DNA from: Litorivivens sp041619575
Lineage (GTDB): Bacteria; Pseudomonadota; Gammaproteobacteria; Pseudomonadales; Spongiibacteraceae
DNA length: 15,472 bases
NCBI GenBank assembly: GCA_041619575.1
Contig: JBFKDP010000059.1
Location: forward strand, 1-15,472
Direction: 5' to 3'
The notes under the pieces were generated by a model. That model saw only the letters and a program-made list of their open reading frames with translations, searched no databases and was not told where the DNA came from. Below, piece by piece: positions 6,560 to 14,431 of the stretch (the stretch's first letter is position 1; every line of letters begins with the position of its first letter). The translations under genes were made by a program, and so were the position numbers.

Positions 6560-7426
6560 ATGATTCAGCAGGTGAATGCGGAAAAACAGGAAACGGATGC
6601 GGCGAAGATCGTTCCCCGCAATGTCCAGTTTGATTTCAACCTGGATATGGAGAAGTACTGGTATGACAAGAATAGCATTCTGACTGCGTGGCTGTGCGCG
6701 TTGTCCTCGATGTTTCCACCCGGCGAAAAGGAATTTATTCGCTCCATTCGGACCTATGAAGACGAGATTACCGACCCCCGACTTAAGGCTGAGATCAAGG
6801 GCTTCATCGGGCAGGAAGGATTTCACCAGATTAATCACAAGCGAGTTAATGCATTTATAGAAAAGAAAAGTGGTCTGCGAGTAACTGATTTGGAGCGGGG
6901 AGTCACTGAGCACATCCAGGATATGCTCAAAACCGCAAAGCTATCCGATGCACAATTACTTGCCTCTACCGTAAGCCTCGAGCATATCACTGCGATTATG
7001 GGTGAATGGCTACTGGAGCATCGGAGCGTTATTACCGGCCCAGCGCCAAAGGTCTTCAGTGATCTTATTCTCTGGCACGCGGTGGAGGAGCTGGAGCATA
7101 AGTCTGTAGCGTTTGACGTGTATATGCGGTGCGTAGGCGACCGAAACTTACTGCGCAGGGTGATGTTCGTTACCACGCTGGGATTTTGTTTTTCGCTGTT
7201 TCGTATGCAATGCAAACTGCTCTGGTGGGACAGAAAACTGCCCTCTCTGCGCGATATAGGTGGGATGTTGAAGTTCAACTTCGGCAAGAGCGGCGTGATT
7301 CGCAATGTATTTCGTCCTTACCTGTCCTTCTACCGCAAGGATTTTCATCCCGATAACACCGACGAGACCCAGCTGATCCGGGAGTGGATAGAGGCATATC
7401 CTGAGCTGGCGGGGAGTGTTAAGTGA
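6560..7426 (+). CDS. PF10118-type metal-dependent protein with di-iron ferritin-like motifs
   Basis: This 288-residue soluble protein belongs to the family annotated as 'predicted metal-dependent hydrolase'. Four helices carry the expected metal ligands of a di-iron four-helix bundle: a Glu in helix 1 (PPGEKEF, around 56-58), E86-G-F-H89 in helix 2, E141 (SLEHITA) in helix 3 and E177-L-E-H180 (VEELEHKS) in helix 4. This E / ExxH / E / ExxH layout is shared by ferritin-like oxidases and oxygenases, so an oxidative role on the pathway substrate is at least as plausible as hydrolysis. The family has little characterised biochemistry. A hydrophobic stretch at about 200-215 may contact lipid or membrane. 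It is the first gene of the operon. Its stop overlaps the SDR start (GTGA, 7423-7426), indicating translational coupling. Confidence 0.8.
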   Translation: MIQQVNAEKQETDAAKIVPRNVQFDFNLDMEKYWYDKNSILTAWLCALSSMFPPGEKEFIRSIRTYEDEITDPRLKAEIKGFIGQEGFHQINHKRVNAFIEKKSGLRVTDLERGVTEHIQDMLKTAKLSDAQLLASTVSLEHITAIMGEWLLEHRSVITGPAPKVFSDLILWHAVEELEHKSVAFDVYMRCVGDRNLLRRVMFVTTLGFCFSLFRMQCKLLWWDRKLPSLRDIGGMLKFNFGKSGVIRNVFRPYLSFYRKDFHPDNTDETQLIREWIEAYPELAGSVK

Positions 7427-8238
7427 AAACCTCTGTTTCCGTCGTCGCAATCAGTGGTGCAGCCTCGGGCATCGGACGTGCACTAGCACTGCATTATGCG
7501 CGCCGTGGGGTTGCTCTATCGCTTTCGGATGTCAATGACCCTGAGGGCGTTGTTAGGGAATGTCGTCGCAGCGGAGCGGCTGATGTTCTTGGTTGTATTG
7601 TCGATGTGAGGAAGCGGGATGAAGTCAGTGACTGGGCCGACAGAACCTTTGCGCACTTTGGTCGGGTGAACGTCGTTATAAATAATGCTGGCGTTAATCT
7701 CAGTGGTTGCTTTGAACAGATGCAGCGCAGCGACTTCCAGTGGCAAATGGATATCAACTTTTGGGGTGTGGTGAATGGCTGCGAAGCTTTTCTGCCTCAC
7801 CTGAAAGCGGCGGAGTGGGGGCATATCGTCAATGTGTCTAGCTTGTTCGGGCTGATCTCCATGCCAAACCAAAGTGCCTACAACGCCTCGAAATTCGCGG
7901 TCAAGGGATTTACAGAAAGCTTGGCATTGGAAATGGCGCAGAGCCGCTACAACATCAAGGTCAGCACGGTTCATCCTGGCGGAATCCGCACCAATATCGT
8001 TAACAGCGCCCGCTTTGGCTCACCGCAAACCGGAGCGTTAGATATTGCTCAAGCGAAAGCAACCTTCAATTCAAAGCTGGCGCGTACCAGTGCAGAAAAA
8101 GCTGCAAGCATCATAGCGCGAGGAATTGATGCGGGAAAGAAACGCATCCTGGTGGGTGTGGATGCTCGACTGCTGGATTATATGCAGCGGATATTCCCAG
8201 CGTTCTACCAAAATCTGGTGCTGCGTTATGTGCCTTAA
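7423..8238 (+). CDS. Short-chain dehydrogenase/reductase (classical SDR)
   Basis: The protein has 271 residues. The cofactor motif is G12-AAS-GIG (SGAASGIGRA). Asp36 at the end of the second strand (LSLSDVN) favours NAD(H). NNAG (87-90), Asn111, Ser139/140, Tyr153 and Lys157 (NQSAYNASK) complete the classical catalytic set, and HPGGIRT follows at 184-190. It probably interconverts a secondary alcohol and a ketone, supplying the ketone substrate of the BVMO encoded next. The start is GTG 7423, overlapping the previous stop and preceded by GGGGAG (7411-7416) at 6-base spacing. An 18-base gap separates it from the BVMO gene. The exact substrate is unknown; SDRs next to BVMOs in alkane- or ketone-using operons act as alcohol dehydrogenases. 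Confidence 0.9.
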   Translation: MKTSVSVVAISGAASGIGRALALHYARRGVALSLSDVNDPEGVVRECRRSGAADVLGCIVDVRKRDEVSDWADRTFAHFGRVNVVINNAGVNLSGCFEQMQRSDFQWQMDINFWGVVNGCEAFLPHLKAAEWGHIVNVSSLFGLISMPNQSAYNASKFAVKGFTESLALEMAQSRYNIKVSTVHPGGIRTNIVNSARFGSPQTGALDIAQAKATFNSKLARTSAEKAASIIARGIDAGKKRILVGVDARLLDYMQRIFPAFYQNLVLRYVP

Positions 8239-8256
8239 TATTAAGGGGAGTAACCC

Positions 8257-9759
8257 ATGACAGTGCAACACGCGAAAGTCATTATTATTGGCAGCGGCTT
8301 TTCCGGGCTGGGGATGGCGATACAGCTTAAGAGATCTGGCTGTGATGATTTTATTGTTCTTGAACGCGCGCAGGATGTGGGTGGTGCGTGGCGCGAGAAT
8401 CACTACCCGGGCTGCGCCTGTGATGTAGAGAGTCTACTCTATTCCTTTTCGTTTGAGCCCAAACACGATTGGACGCGTAAGTTCGCCGAGAGTGGTGAAA
8501 TACATGACTACTTGCGGCACTGCGCTAGAAAATATCGCGTTTATCCGCATATTCATTTTTCGAGAAGCATGGCCAGTGCAACGTTTGATGAGCGCGAAGC
8601 GCAGTGGGATTTGACTGATGCCGCAGGTAATCACTATAGCTGTCGCTATCTCATCTCTGCTCTTGGTCCGCTGAGCAATCCCATCATTCCCGATTTTGAG
8701 GGCTTGGAGACATTTAACGGACCAGCTTTTCATTCGGCCCATTGGGATCACAAAACTGATTTTACCGACAAACACGTTGCGGTGGTGGGGAGCGGCGCCA
8801 GTACTATCCAGTTTCTTCCTGAAGTTGCCAAGCAGGCGTCGTCGGTCACCCTGTTTCAGCGCACAGCGCCCTGGGTAATGCCAAAGATGGATCGAGCGTT
8901 TACCACCCGCGAAAAAGCCCTGTTTCGCTATATGCCGGTGTTTCAGAAGCTGTGGCGTGGATTCATCTACTGGCGTGCCGAGTTCATGCTTAACGCTATG
9001 CTGAATACCGATTCCTGGATGCATCGTCGCGCTGAAGCGTTGCTGGGCAAGTATCTGGAGCACGTTGTTACCGATCCCGTCACGCGCGAAAAGGTACGTC
9101 CGGACTTTAAGCTAGGCTGCAAACGAACTTTGCTCAGTAATGACTATTATCCGGCGATCAATCGGGACAATGTGGATGTTGTAAATCAAGGCGTACAGTC
9201 GATTACGGAACACGGTGTCGTTGATGCATCTGGATCAGAACACAAGGTTGACGCCATTGTCTTTGGCACGGGGTTCCGTGTAGATGACCCATTATCCGGT
9301 GTTACTGTTCGCGGCCTGAATGGTCGAAACCTTAACGAAGAGTGGCGACGCAATGCGTTCAGTAATTATTACGGAACAGCGATCAGTGGATACCCCAACC
9401 TGCTTATATTGGCCGGCCCGAACACCGGGATCGGACACACCTCCTTAATCTACATGATAGAACAGCAAATCAGCTACGCGCTGAAGTATATAAAGTGGGC
9501 GGACACTGTTGACGACGGCTATCTGGAGGTGAAAGCGGATGTACAAGAGCGCTATCACACGCACTTGCAGTCGCAGTTTGCTGGTACAGCGTGGTCATCG
9601 GGCTGTGATAGTTGGTATCTCACTCAGGGCGGCAGGAACTTCACCATCTGGCCGAGCTTTACCTTTCGGTATGCCAGGGCAATGAAAAGCATTCGTCGTC
9701 AGGATTACTTGCTTCACACCAAAAGCCGAATTTCTACTGAAGAGGTGATGGCCCAATGA
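8257..9759 (+). CDS. Flavin-containing Baeyer-Villiger monooxygenase
   Basis: The protein has 500 residues, the usual length for MymA/HAPMO-core-like BVMOs. The FAD Rossmann motif is GSGFSG (12-17). The Baeyer-Villiger fingerprint F-x-G-x3-H-x3-W-D is exact (FNGPAFHSAHWD, 153-164). The NADPH motif is GSGAST (178-183). Further conserved blocks are GCKRTLLSNDYYPAI (287-301), FGTGF (336-340), GPNTGIGHTS (387-396) and GCDSWY (449-454). The enzyme should insert one oxygen atom next to a carbonyl, turning a ketone into an ester or lactone using NADPH and O2. It has a clear Shine-Dalgarno (AAGGGGAG, 8243-8250). The stop overlaps the next start by four bases (ATGA), coupling it to the hydrolase that would open its product. 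Whether the ketone is linear or cyclic cannot be told from sequence. Confidence 0.92.
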   Translation: MTVQHAKVIIIGSGFSGLGMAIQLKRSGCDDFIVLERAQDVGGAWRENHYPGCACDVESLLYSFSFEPKHDWTRKFAESGEIHDYLRHCARKYRVYPHIHFSRSMASATFDEREAQWDLTDAAGNHYSCRYLISALGPLSNPIIPDFEGLETFNGPAFHSAHWDHKTDFTDKHVAVVGSGASTIQFLPEVAKQASSVTLFQRTAPWVMPKMDRAFTTREKALFRYMPVFQKLWRGFIYWRAEFMLNAMLNTDSWMHRRAEALLGKYLEHVVTDPVTREKVRPDFKLGCKRTLLSNDYYPAINRDNVDVVNQGVQSITEHGVVDASGSEHKVDAIVFGTGFRVDDPLSGVTVRGLNGRNLNEEWRRNAFSNYYGTAISGYPNLLILAGPNTGIGHTSLIYMIEQQISYALKYIKWADTVDDGYLEVKADVQERYHTHLQSQFAGTAWSSGCDSWYLTQGGRNFTIWPSFTFRYARAMKSIRRQDYLLHTKSRISTEEVMAQ

Positions 9760-10745
9760 CCGCTGCGAAACTGACAGTGATGGTTCTCCTTGGACTGGCG
9801 CTGATGTCGGTAGCCGTCATCTATGGCTTTCCGGTTACAGCCCTTGATCTGGTTGCGCAGGTGCAGCGGGCGTCGGCGGGGGTCGCCTACCGGGAGCAGG
9901 TATTGCCCTCCGGGGTCCGTATGGCCTACCTCGATAGTGACCCGCTAGCCTCAGCGGAAAAACCCGTTGTGGTTATGTTGCACGGTATCACCTCGAACAA
10001 GGATATTTGGCTGCGGCTTCTGGTTCGTTATCCAGATTACAGGGTGATTGCGGTTGATCTGCCCGGGCATGGTGATACCACAGAACCTGAAGACTTTGAT
10101 TTCCGGGTTGAAAACATGAGTCAGCAAGTGGGTCATCTGGTAGATGCGTTGGCATTGCCGCCCTTCCATCTGGTGGGGAACTCATTGGGTGGATTAATTG
10201 GTGGGTTGTATAGCGTCGCTCAGCCGGATCAGGTTGTATCGCTCACGCTGATGAATACCGCAGGCATAGATGCGCCAATGAAAAGTGATTTCATGCAGAG
10301 TGCTTTGTCAGATCGCAGATTCAATCCCCTGCTGGTTACAAAGCCCGAGGATTTCGATGTGATGATGTCGGCGGTGGTTGCCAGGCCGCCGACCCTGCCT
10401 TTTCCGGTCAGGCAAATGGCGATCGCCCAGCTGCTTTCTCGGGTTGAAGAAAATAGTCGGGTATTCCAGGCAGTAACGGCTGATCCGGACAACATGACGA
10501 AGCTGGAACCCGTGTTGCCGCGTTTGCAAGCTCCAGCTTTGCTGCTGTGGGGAGAACGTGATCGGGTTTTTCATGTTTCGACGGTAGAGCGCGCGCTGAG
10601 CCTAGCCCCCGGCTTAGAAACGCATGTTATCAAGGATTGTGGTCATTTGCCGATGGTCGAGGCACCGACAAAGACAGCAGCCATCCTGCGTGCGTTCTTT
10701 GCGTCGACGGCTGCTGTCGTTGATGCAGTTCCCGTCCAGGGCTGA
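9756..10745 (+). CDS. Membrane-anchored alpha/beta hydrolase (esterase/lipase-like)
   Basis: The protein has 329 residues. An uncleaved signal anchor or signal peptide spans about 6-25 (LTVMVLLGLALMSVAVIYGF), placing the catalytic domain on the periplasmic side or at the membrane. Core motifs are HGITSNKDIW (76-85, oxyanion hole), nucleophile Ser143 in GNSLGG, Asp269 (GERDRVF) and His297 (CGHLPMVEAP); the triad is complete. It most likely hydrolyses the ester or lactone produced by the BVMO. If the domain is really periplasmic, however, it would instead act on incoming esters before uptake. It is translationally coupled to both neighbours: ATGA overlap with the BVMO gene upstream, and its TGA directly abuts the ATG of the transporter gene. 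The esterase/lipase call is by family; epoxide hydrolase or haloalkane dehalogenase relatives are not excluded. Confidence 0.87.
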   Translation: MTAAKLTVMVLLGLALMSVAVIYGFPVTALDLVAQVQRASAGVAYREQVLPSGVRMAYLDSDPLASAEKPVVVMLHGITSNKDIWLRLLVRYPDYRVIAVDLPGHGDTTEPEDFDFRVENMSQQVGHLVDALALPPFHLVGNSLGGLIGGLYSVAQPDQVVSLTLMNTAGIDAPMKSDFMQSALSDRRFNPLLVTKPEDFDVMMSAVVARPPTLPFPVRQMAIAQLLSRVEENSRVFQAVTADPDNMTKLEPVLPRLQAPALLLWGERDRVFHVSTVERALSLAPGLETHVIKDCGHLPMVEAPTKTAAILRAFFASTAAVVDAVPVQG

Positions 10746-12020
10746 ATGATGCGCATTCCTAGAGATACATCACCACTGTTGTCGCCATCGGTTTTGTCTG
10801 TTTATTGGCTATCGTTTGTCGCTGGCTGTTTGCTGGCAGCCAACGTGGCGGCCTTACCCCATCTGGCAAACAGTTTTTCCCTGACTGGTGCGGGCGTGGC
10901 GAGGTTGCTTGGTGCTATAGCGCTGGGAGGCGTATTTGCACTGGTTGGAGCGCGACTCAGTGATCGCTTTGGTCGCCGCAAGCTGCTGCTTGGGAGCGTT
11001 GCTTGCGCTTACCCATTGATCGCTGCCACGGTCTTTGCGCCCAGCGTGTGGGTGTATGCGGGGTTGCAGATTGTACTGGCCGGGCTTATGGGTACGCTGC
11101 ACGCGGCTACTCTGGTTGCGGTTGAGGAACACTTGCCACCTGCTCTGAAAGCGCGCGGTCAGAGTTGGGCAGGTGTGATGTTCGTGATGGGTAATGGTGC
11201 AGGCCTGATCGTCGTCGCTGCAGCGGCTTTCCTGTTTCCGATTGATGCATGGCGGTATGCGTGGGCTTTCTTTACGGTTGCAGCTCTGGTGCATCCGCTA
11301 TTGTATTTCTACCTGAAGGAAACCCCGGAGTTTGTGACCGGCCGGGATTTGAGAGAGGGGGACATCGTGCGCTGGTCTGCGCTTTTTTCACCGGGCTACC
11401 GGCAAGTAACATTATCGCTGTTCGCGGCTTTGCTGTGCTGGTATATGGCGCAGGCTGCGGTAGCAGGGTGGCTGGTGTATCACCCGGTAGAAAACCTCGG
11501 AGTCAACCAGCAGCTTTTGACCGTTATGCTGATCGTCGGCGGTTGGCCCGCACTGCTCGGTTTTGCGTTGGGCGTTCGTTTGAGAGATCGCATGGGAGGC
11601 TATCGGCAGGCACTGATCGCGAGTTGTTTGGTCAGCGTGTTGGGCAATGTGGTGTTCTACAGTCTGCGCCCCGATGTCCCCTTGTTAATGCTGTGGCTTG
11701 GCGGTGCCTACATTGTGGGCTTGCTGCTGAGTAACGCCTTTCTTGTCAACTTCCGGCTGTTTATCAACGAACACTATCCCACTCATCTTCGAGCCAGTAT
11801 GCAATCGGTTGCCATATTCGCGCACGCCGCTTCAGCAGTGCTCGCTCAGGTTGTGGTTGCTGTATTAATCGCCCCGGCGGGTGGCGAGGCAAACGCTATT
11901 CTAGCCTTGATAGCTATCAAACTGCTGGTGGTCATGTTTTTGCTAGTCACCCCCGTGCCCGTTAGTAAGGCGCGAAACACGTTTTCTGCACAAACAATGG
12001 AATCTGCTGTGAAACTTTAA
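10746..12020 (+). CDS. MFS transporter (sugar/metabolite-H+ symporter-like)
   Basis: This 424-residue inner-membrane protein has about 12 hydrophobic segments. MFS motif A between TM2 and TM3 is clear, GARLSDRFGRRK (68-79), and a degenerate second copy lies in the C-terminal half (GVRLRDRMGG, about 276-285). The central loop begins after KETPEF (191-196), and YPTHLRASMQS (344-354) precedes TM10-11, both patterns of the sugar porter, aromatic acid and MHS subfamilies that import small organic acids. It may carry the pathway substrate or a breakdown acid across the inner membrane; export is also possible. It starts immediately after the hydrolase stop codon (two tandem ATGs at 10746 and 10749). 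It ends with TAATG overlapping a possible but unlikely start of the receptor gene. Confidence 0.88.
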   Translation: MMRIPRDTSPLLSPSVLSVYWLSFVAGCLLAANVAALPHLANSFSLTGAGVARLLGAIALGGVFALVGARLSDRFGRRKLLLGSVACAYPLIAATVFAPSVWVYAGLQIVLAGLMGTLHAATLVAVEEHLPPALKARGQSWAGVMFVMGNGAGLIVVAAAAFLFPIDAWRYAWAFFTVAALVHPLLYFYLKETPEFVTGRDLREGDIVRWSALFSPGYRQVTLSLFAALLCWYMAQAAVAGWLVYHPVENLGVNQQLLTVMLIVGGWPALLGFALGVRLRDRMGGYRQALIASCLVSVLGNVVFYSLRPDVPLLMLWLGGAYIVGLLLSNAFLVNFRLFINEHYPTHLRASMQSVAIFAHAASAVLAQVVVAVLIAPAGGEANAILALIAIKLLVVMFLLVTPVPVSKARNTFSAQTMESAVKL

Positions 12021-12071
12021 TGTCGGTAGCTTTGCCAGGAGTGCAATTGCATGGAGCAATAACGGCGGCTT

Positions 12072-12078
12072 GGAGAGG
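12072..12078 (+). promoter_or_regulatory. Ribosome binding site deciding the TonB-receptor start
   Basis: GGAGAGG lies 7 bases before ATG 12086. Upstream in-frame starts at 12020 and 12080 have no usable Shine-Dalgarno and would extend the signal peptide with an unlikely N-terminus. Confidence 0.65.
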
Positions 12079-12085
12079 AATGATA

Positions 12086-14431
12086 ATGACAATAACAGAT
12101 AATCTGAAGTGGAAAAATGCGATGCGTCTTGCCGCGCTGGTATGTGTGGCTCTGGGTAGTCCAACAGAATCCTTCGCGAGCGGTCGCGCGCTGGAGGAAA
12201 TCATTGTTACCGCGCAGAAGACAAGTCAAAGTTTACAGGATGTTCCTATATCGATCTCTGCCGTCACAGGTGACGCACTGCGTGAAGCTAACATCACTAC
12301 CCTGGCTGAGCTGGCATTGCAGTTGCCGAATGTCAACTTTGCGTCAGACGGACAGCAGAATAACCAAGTCTATATTCGTGGCTTTGGAACCAACCCCTTT
12401 AATCCAAGTTTTGAGAGTTCTGTCGGTCTGGTGCAAGACGAGGTGTTCTATGGCCGCAGTACCTATTTCAGAGAGGTGCCCTTCGATATTGAGCGTATAG
12501 AAGTGCTGCGAGGTCCTCAGGGAACCCTGTTCGGGAAAAATACAGTAGCGGGTGTTTTCAGTTTGACCACCCGCGGGGTGACAGAGGAGCCGCAGTGGTA
12601 TCTTGAAGCGGGCGGTGCGCAAAAAAACGGCCGAAAATATGAAGTTGCTGCTGGCGGGATGCTATCGGAAAACGTGGGTGTGCGTCTGTCGGCCATACAA
12701 ATGTCGACCGACGGCCAGCTGTACAACACTACGCTGGACCGTCAGGAGGAAAACCCCGAATTTGGTGCGCAGCGCATTAAGGGCTTGTGGCGTCCTCATG
12801 AGCGCATTGAGATAGAGCTGCTCGCGTTGTCCAGCAAGGTCAATGCCAACAACTGGCCTTTGCAGTTATGGCAGCTTGATGAGGGAACCCGAGGCTATCT
12901 GGAAGACTTTGATCCGCAGGTTGAAGATGACCCGTTGAATCATACAGCGAGCATGAATACAGCTGGTGAGTTGATCACGGATACCTACACCTATGCGCTG
13001 AAAACGGTGTTTGAACTGGGAAGTGTTGCCGGGCTGGATTATCTGGATATGACACTGGTGCTAGCACAAACCGAAAATACTTTGCTGACAGACGCCGATC
13101 TCGATGCATCCCCCGCGGACCTTGCGATCATGTTCGCCAACGATAATTACTTGCAGGAAACGCTGGAGCTACGTATCAACGGAAGTGCCGAAACCCTGTT
13201 TGGTTTTGGTTCTGGTGTCGAGCTTGTGGGAGGGCTTTACTATTTCCATTCCGATTTCGTGTTTCATGGCGGCTTTCTGCAGGGGGAGGATACTGCTGGC
13301 TTCATGCTGACTGAAGATGCCGCCATTCTGGCCGGTGACCTGGCTCCCGGACTGCCTGCGCTATATGCCTTAACTCTGACGCAGTCGAATCAGCGCTATG
13401 ATCTTAACTTTGCCCGTGACACGGAGTCGATCGGCTTGTTCGGCCAATTCACCTGGCACTTAAGCGATACACTGTCGCTAACTCCGGGGCTGCGTATCAA
13501 CCGTGAGACCAAGCACGCAGATGTTACGGGTACGCTGGATTGTGAGCGGTCGATTCCCGGAACCCCGTGTACCATTGGTCTGATTTTGGGTGCCAACACC
13601 TATGCACTGGAAGATCAGACGCGCTCGGTCAATGATGTCTCGCCCAAGCTGTCGTTGATGTACGCCCCAGCAGACGAGTTCAATATTTATCTAACCGCAT
13701 CACGGGGCTTCAAAAGCGGTGGATTTAACGCCATGAGTTTTTCCGGCGATCAGCTTACCTTTGAAGATGAGCGAGCGCAGAGTATTGAAATCGGCAGTAA
13801 GGTTCGTCTTTTTGATCGCAGTCTGCGTTTGAACCTAGCGCTGTTTCAGACAGAGTTTGAAGACTTGCAGGTGCTTGCCTACAACGGGGTGTTTTTTGAC
13901 GTGCGTAATGCGGCGACAGCAACCTCACGAGGGGTTGAACTGGATTGGCAGTGGCTCACTCCTTGGCCGGTACTCAGTATCAGTGGCGCCTTGGGTATTC
14001 TGGATTCCAAATATGATAGCTATCCTGGCGCGCCTGCACCCTACAGCGCGGGCCAGAATACGGATCGGGATCTGGCAGGAGAGCCTGTGGCTTATGCGCC
14101 CGAAAGCTCGCTTACGCTAAGTCCGATGGTGCAGATACCGCTGGGCGCGAATCACGGTATCCAGACAGTGTTGGATATTGTTTACACCGGTGATAAATAT
14201 ACCGATACGGATCTTGATCCGAGTTCCTTTGTCGCAGCCAATACCAAATATAACCTTCGCGTGAGTGTGGGGCATATTGATCAGGTGTGGAGTCTGTCGC
14301 TAGGAGTGAAGAACCTGACTGACAAAAAGTCGCTCAATCTGGTGACCGATGCGCCCTTTTTTCCTGGCAGTTACTACACGCAGCAATCACCGGGCAGGGA
14401 AGTCTATGGCTCTTTAAGATTGGATTTTTAA
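12086..14431 (+). CDS. TonB-dependent outer-membrane receptor
   Basis: The protein has 781 residues. A signal peptide (charged LKWKNAMR, then LAALVCVALG) is probably cleaved near ESFA-SG (about 32). The TonB box is EEIIVTA (37-43). The plug domain (about 45-165) has SLQDVPISISAV, VYIRGFG and LRGPQGTLFGKNTVAG. The rest is a 22-strand beta-barrel ending in the sorting signal LRLDF with C-terminal Phe. The plug motif RGPQGTLFGKNT and the TonB box style are typical of proteobacterial receptors often found beside catabolic genes rather than siderophore genes, and no siderophore or iron genes are near. It probably imports the hydrophobic pathway substrate using energy from TonB-ExbBD, which is not encoded here. 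It overlaps the following START gene by one base (TAATG). ATG 12086 was chosen over 12020 because of the Shine-Dalgarno at 12072-12078 and the signal peptide. Confidence 0.92.
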   Translation: MTITDNLKWKNAMRLAALVCVALGSPTESFASGRALEEIIVTAQKTSQSLQDVPISISAVTGDALREANITTLAELALQLPNVNFASDGQQNNQVYIRGFGTNPFNPSFESSVGLVQDEVFYGRSTYFREVPFDIERIEVLRGPQGTLFGKNTVAGVFSLTTRGVTEEPQWYLEAGGAQKNGRKYEVAAGGMLSENVGVRLSAIQMSTDGQLYNTTLDRQEENPEFGAQRIKGLWRPHERIEIELLALSSKVNANNWPLQLWQLDEGTRGYLEDFDPQVEDDPLNHTASMNTAGELITDTYTYALKTVFELGSVAGLDYLDMTLVLAQTENTLLTDADLDASPADLAIMFANDNYLQETLELRINGSAETLFGFGSGVELVGGLYYFHSDFVFHGGFLQGEDTAGFMLTEDAAILAGDLAPGLPALYALTLTQSNQRYDLNFARDTESIGLFGQFTWHLSDTLSLTPGLRINRETKHADVTGTLDCERSIPGTPCTIGLILGANTYALEDQTRSVNDVSPKLSLMYAPADEFNIYLTASRGFKSGGFNAMSFSGDQLTFEDERAQSIEIGSKVRLFDRSLRLNLALFQTEFEDLQVLAYNGVFFDVRNAATATSRGVELDWQWLTPWPVLSISGALGILDSKYDSYPGAPAPYSAGQNTDRDLAGEPVAYAPESSLTLSPMVQIPLGANHGIQTVLDIVYTGDKYTDTDLDPSSFVAANTKYNLRVSVGHIDQVWSLSLGVKNLTDKKSLNLVTDAPFFPGSYYTQQSPGREVYGSLRLDF

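Noticed and set aside
8434..9063. A 209-residue open frame antisense to the BVMO gene
   Set aside because: It lies wholly within a gene with many exact catalytic motifs, has no recognisable domain and is a frame shadow.
11249..11734. A 161-residue open frame in the MFS gene in another frame
   Set aside because: It overlaps transmembrane coding sequence of a well-supported transporter, has a Gly/Arg-rich low-meaning translation and no own ribosome binding site.
12020..12085. N-terminal extension of the TonB receptor starting at ATG 12020 (overlap with the MFS stop)
   Set aside because: It would place 22 residues ahead of a normal signal peptide; GGAGAGG at 12072-12078 supports ATG 12086.
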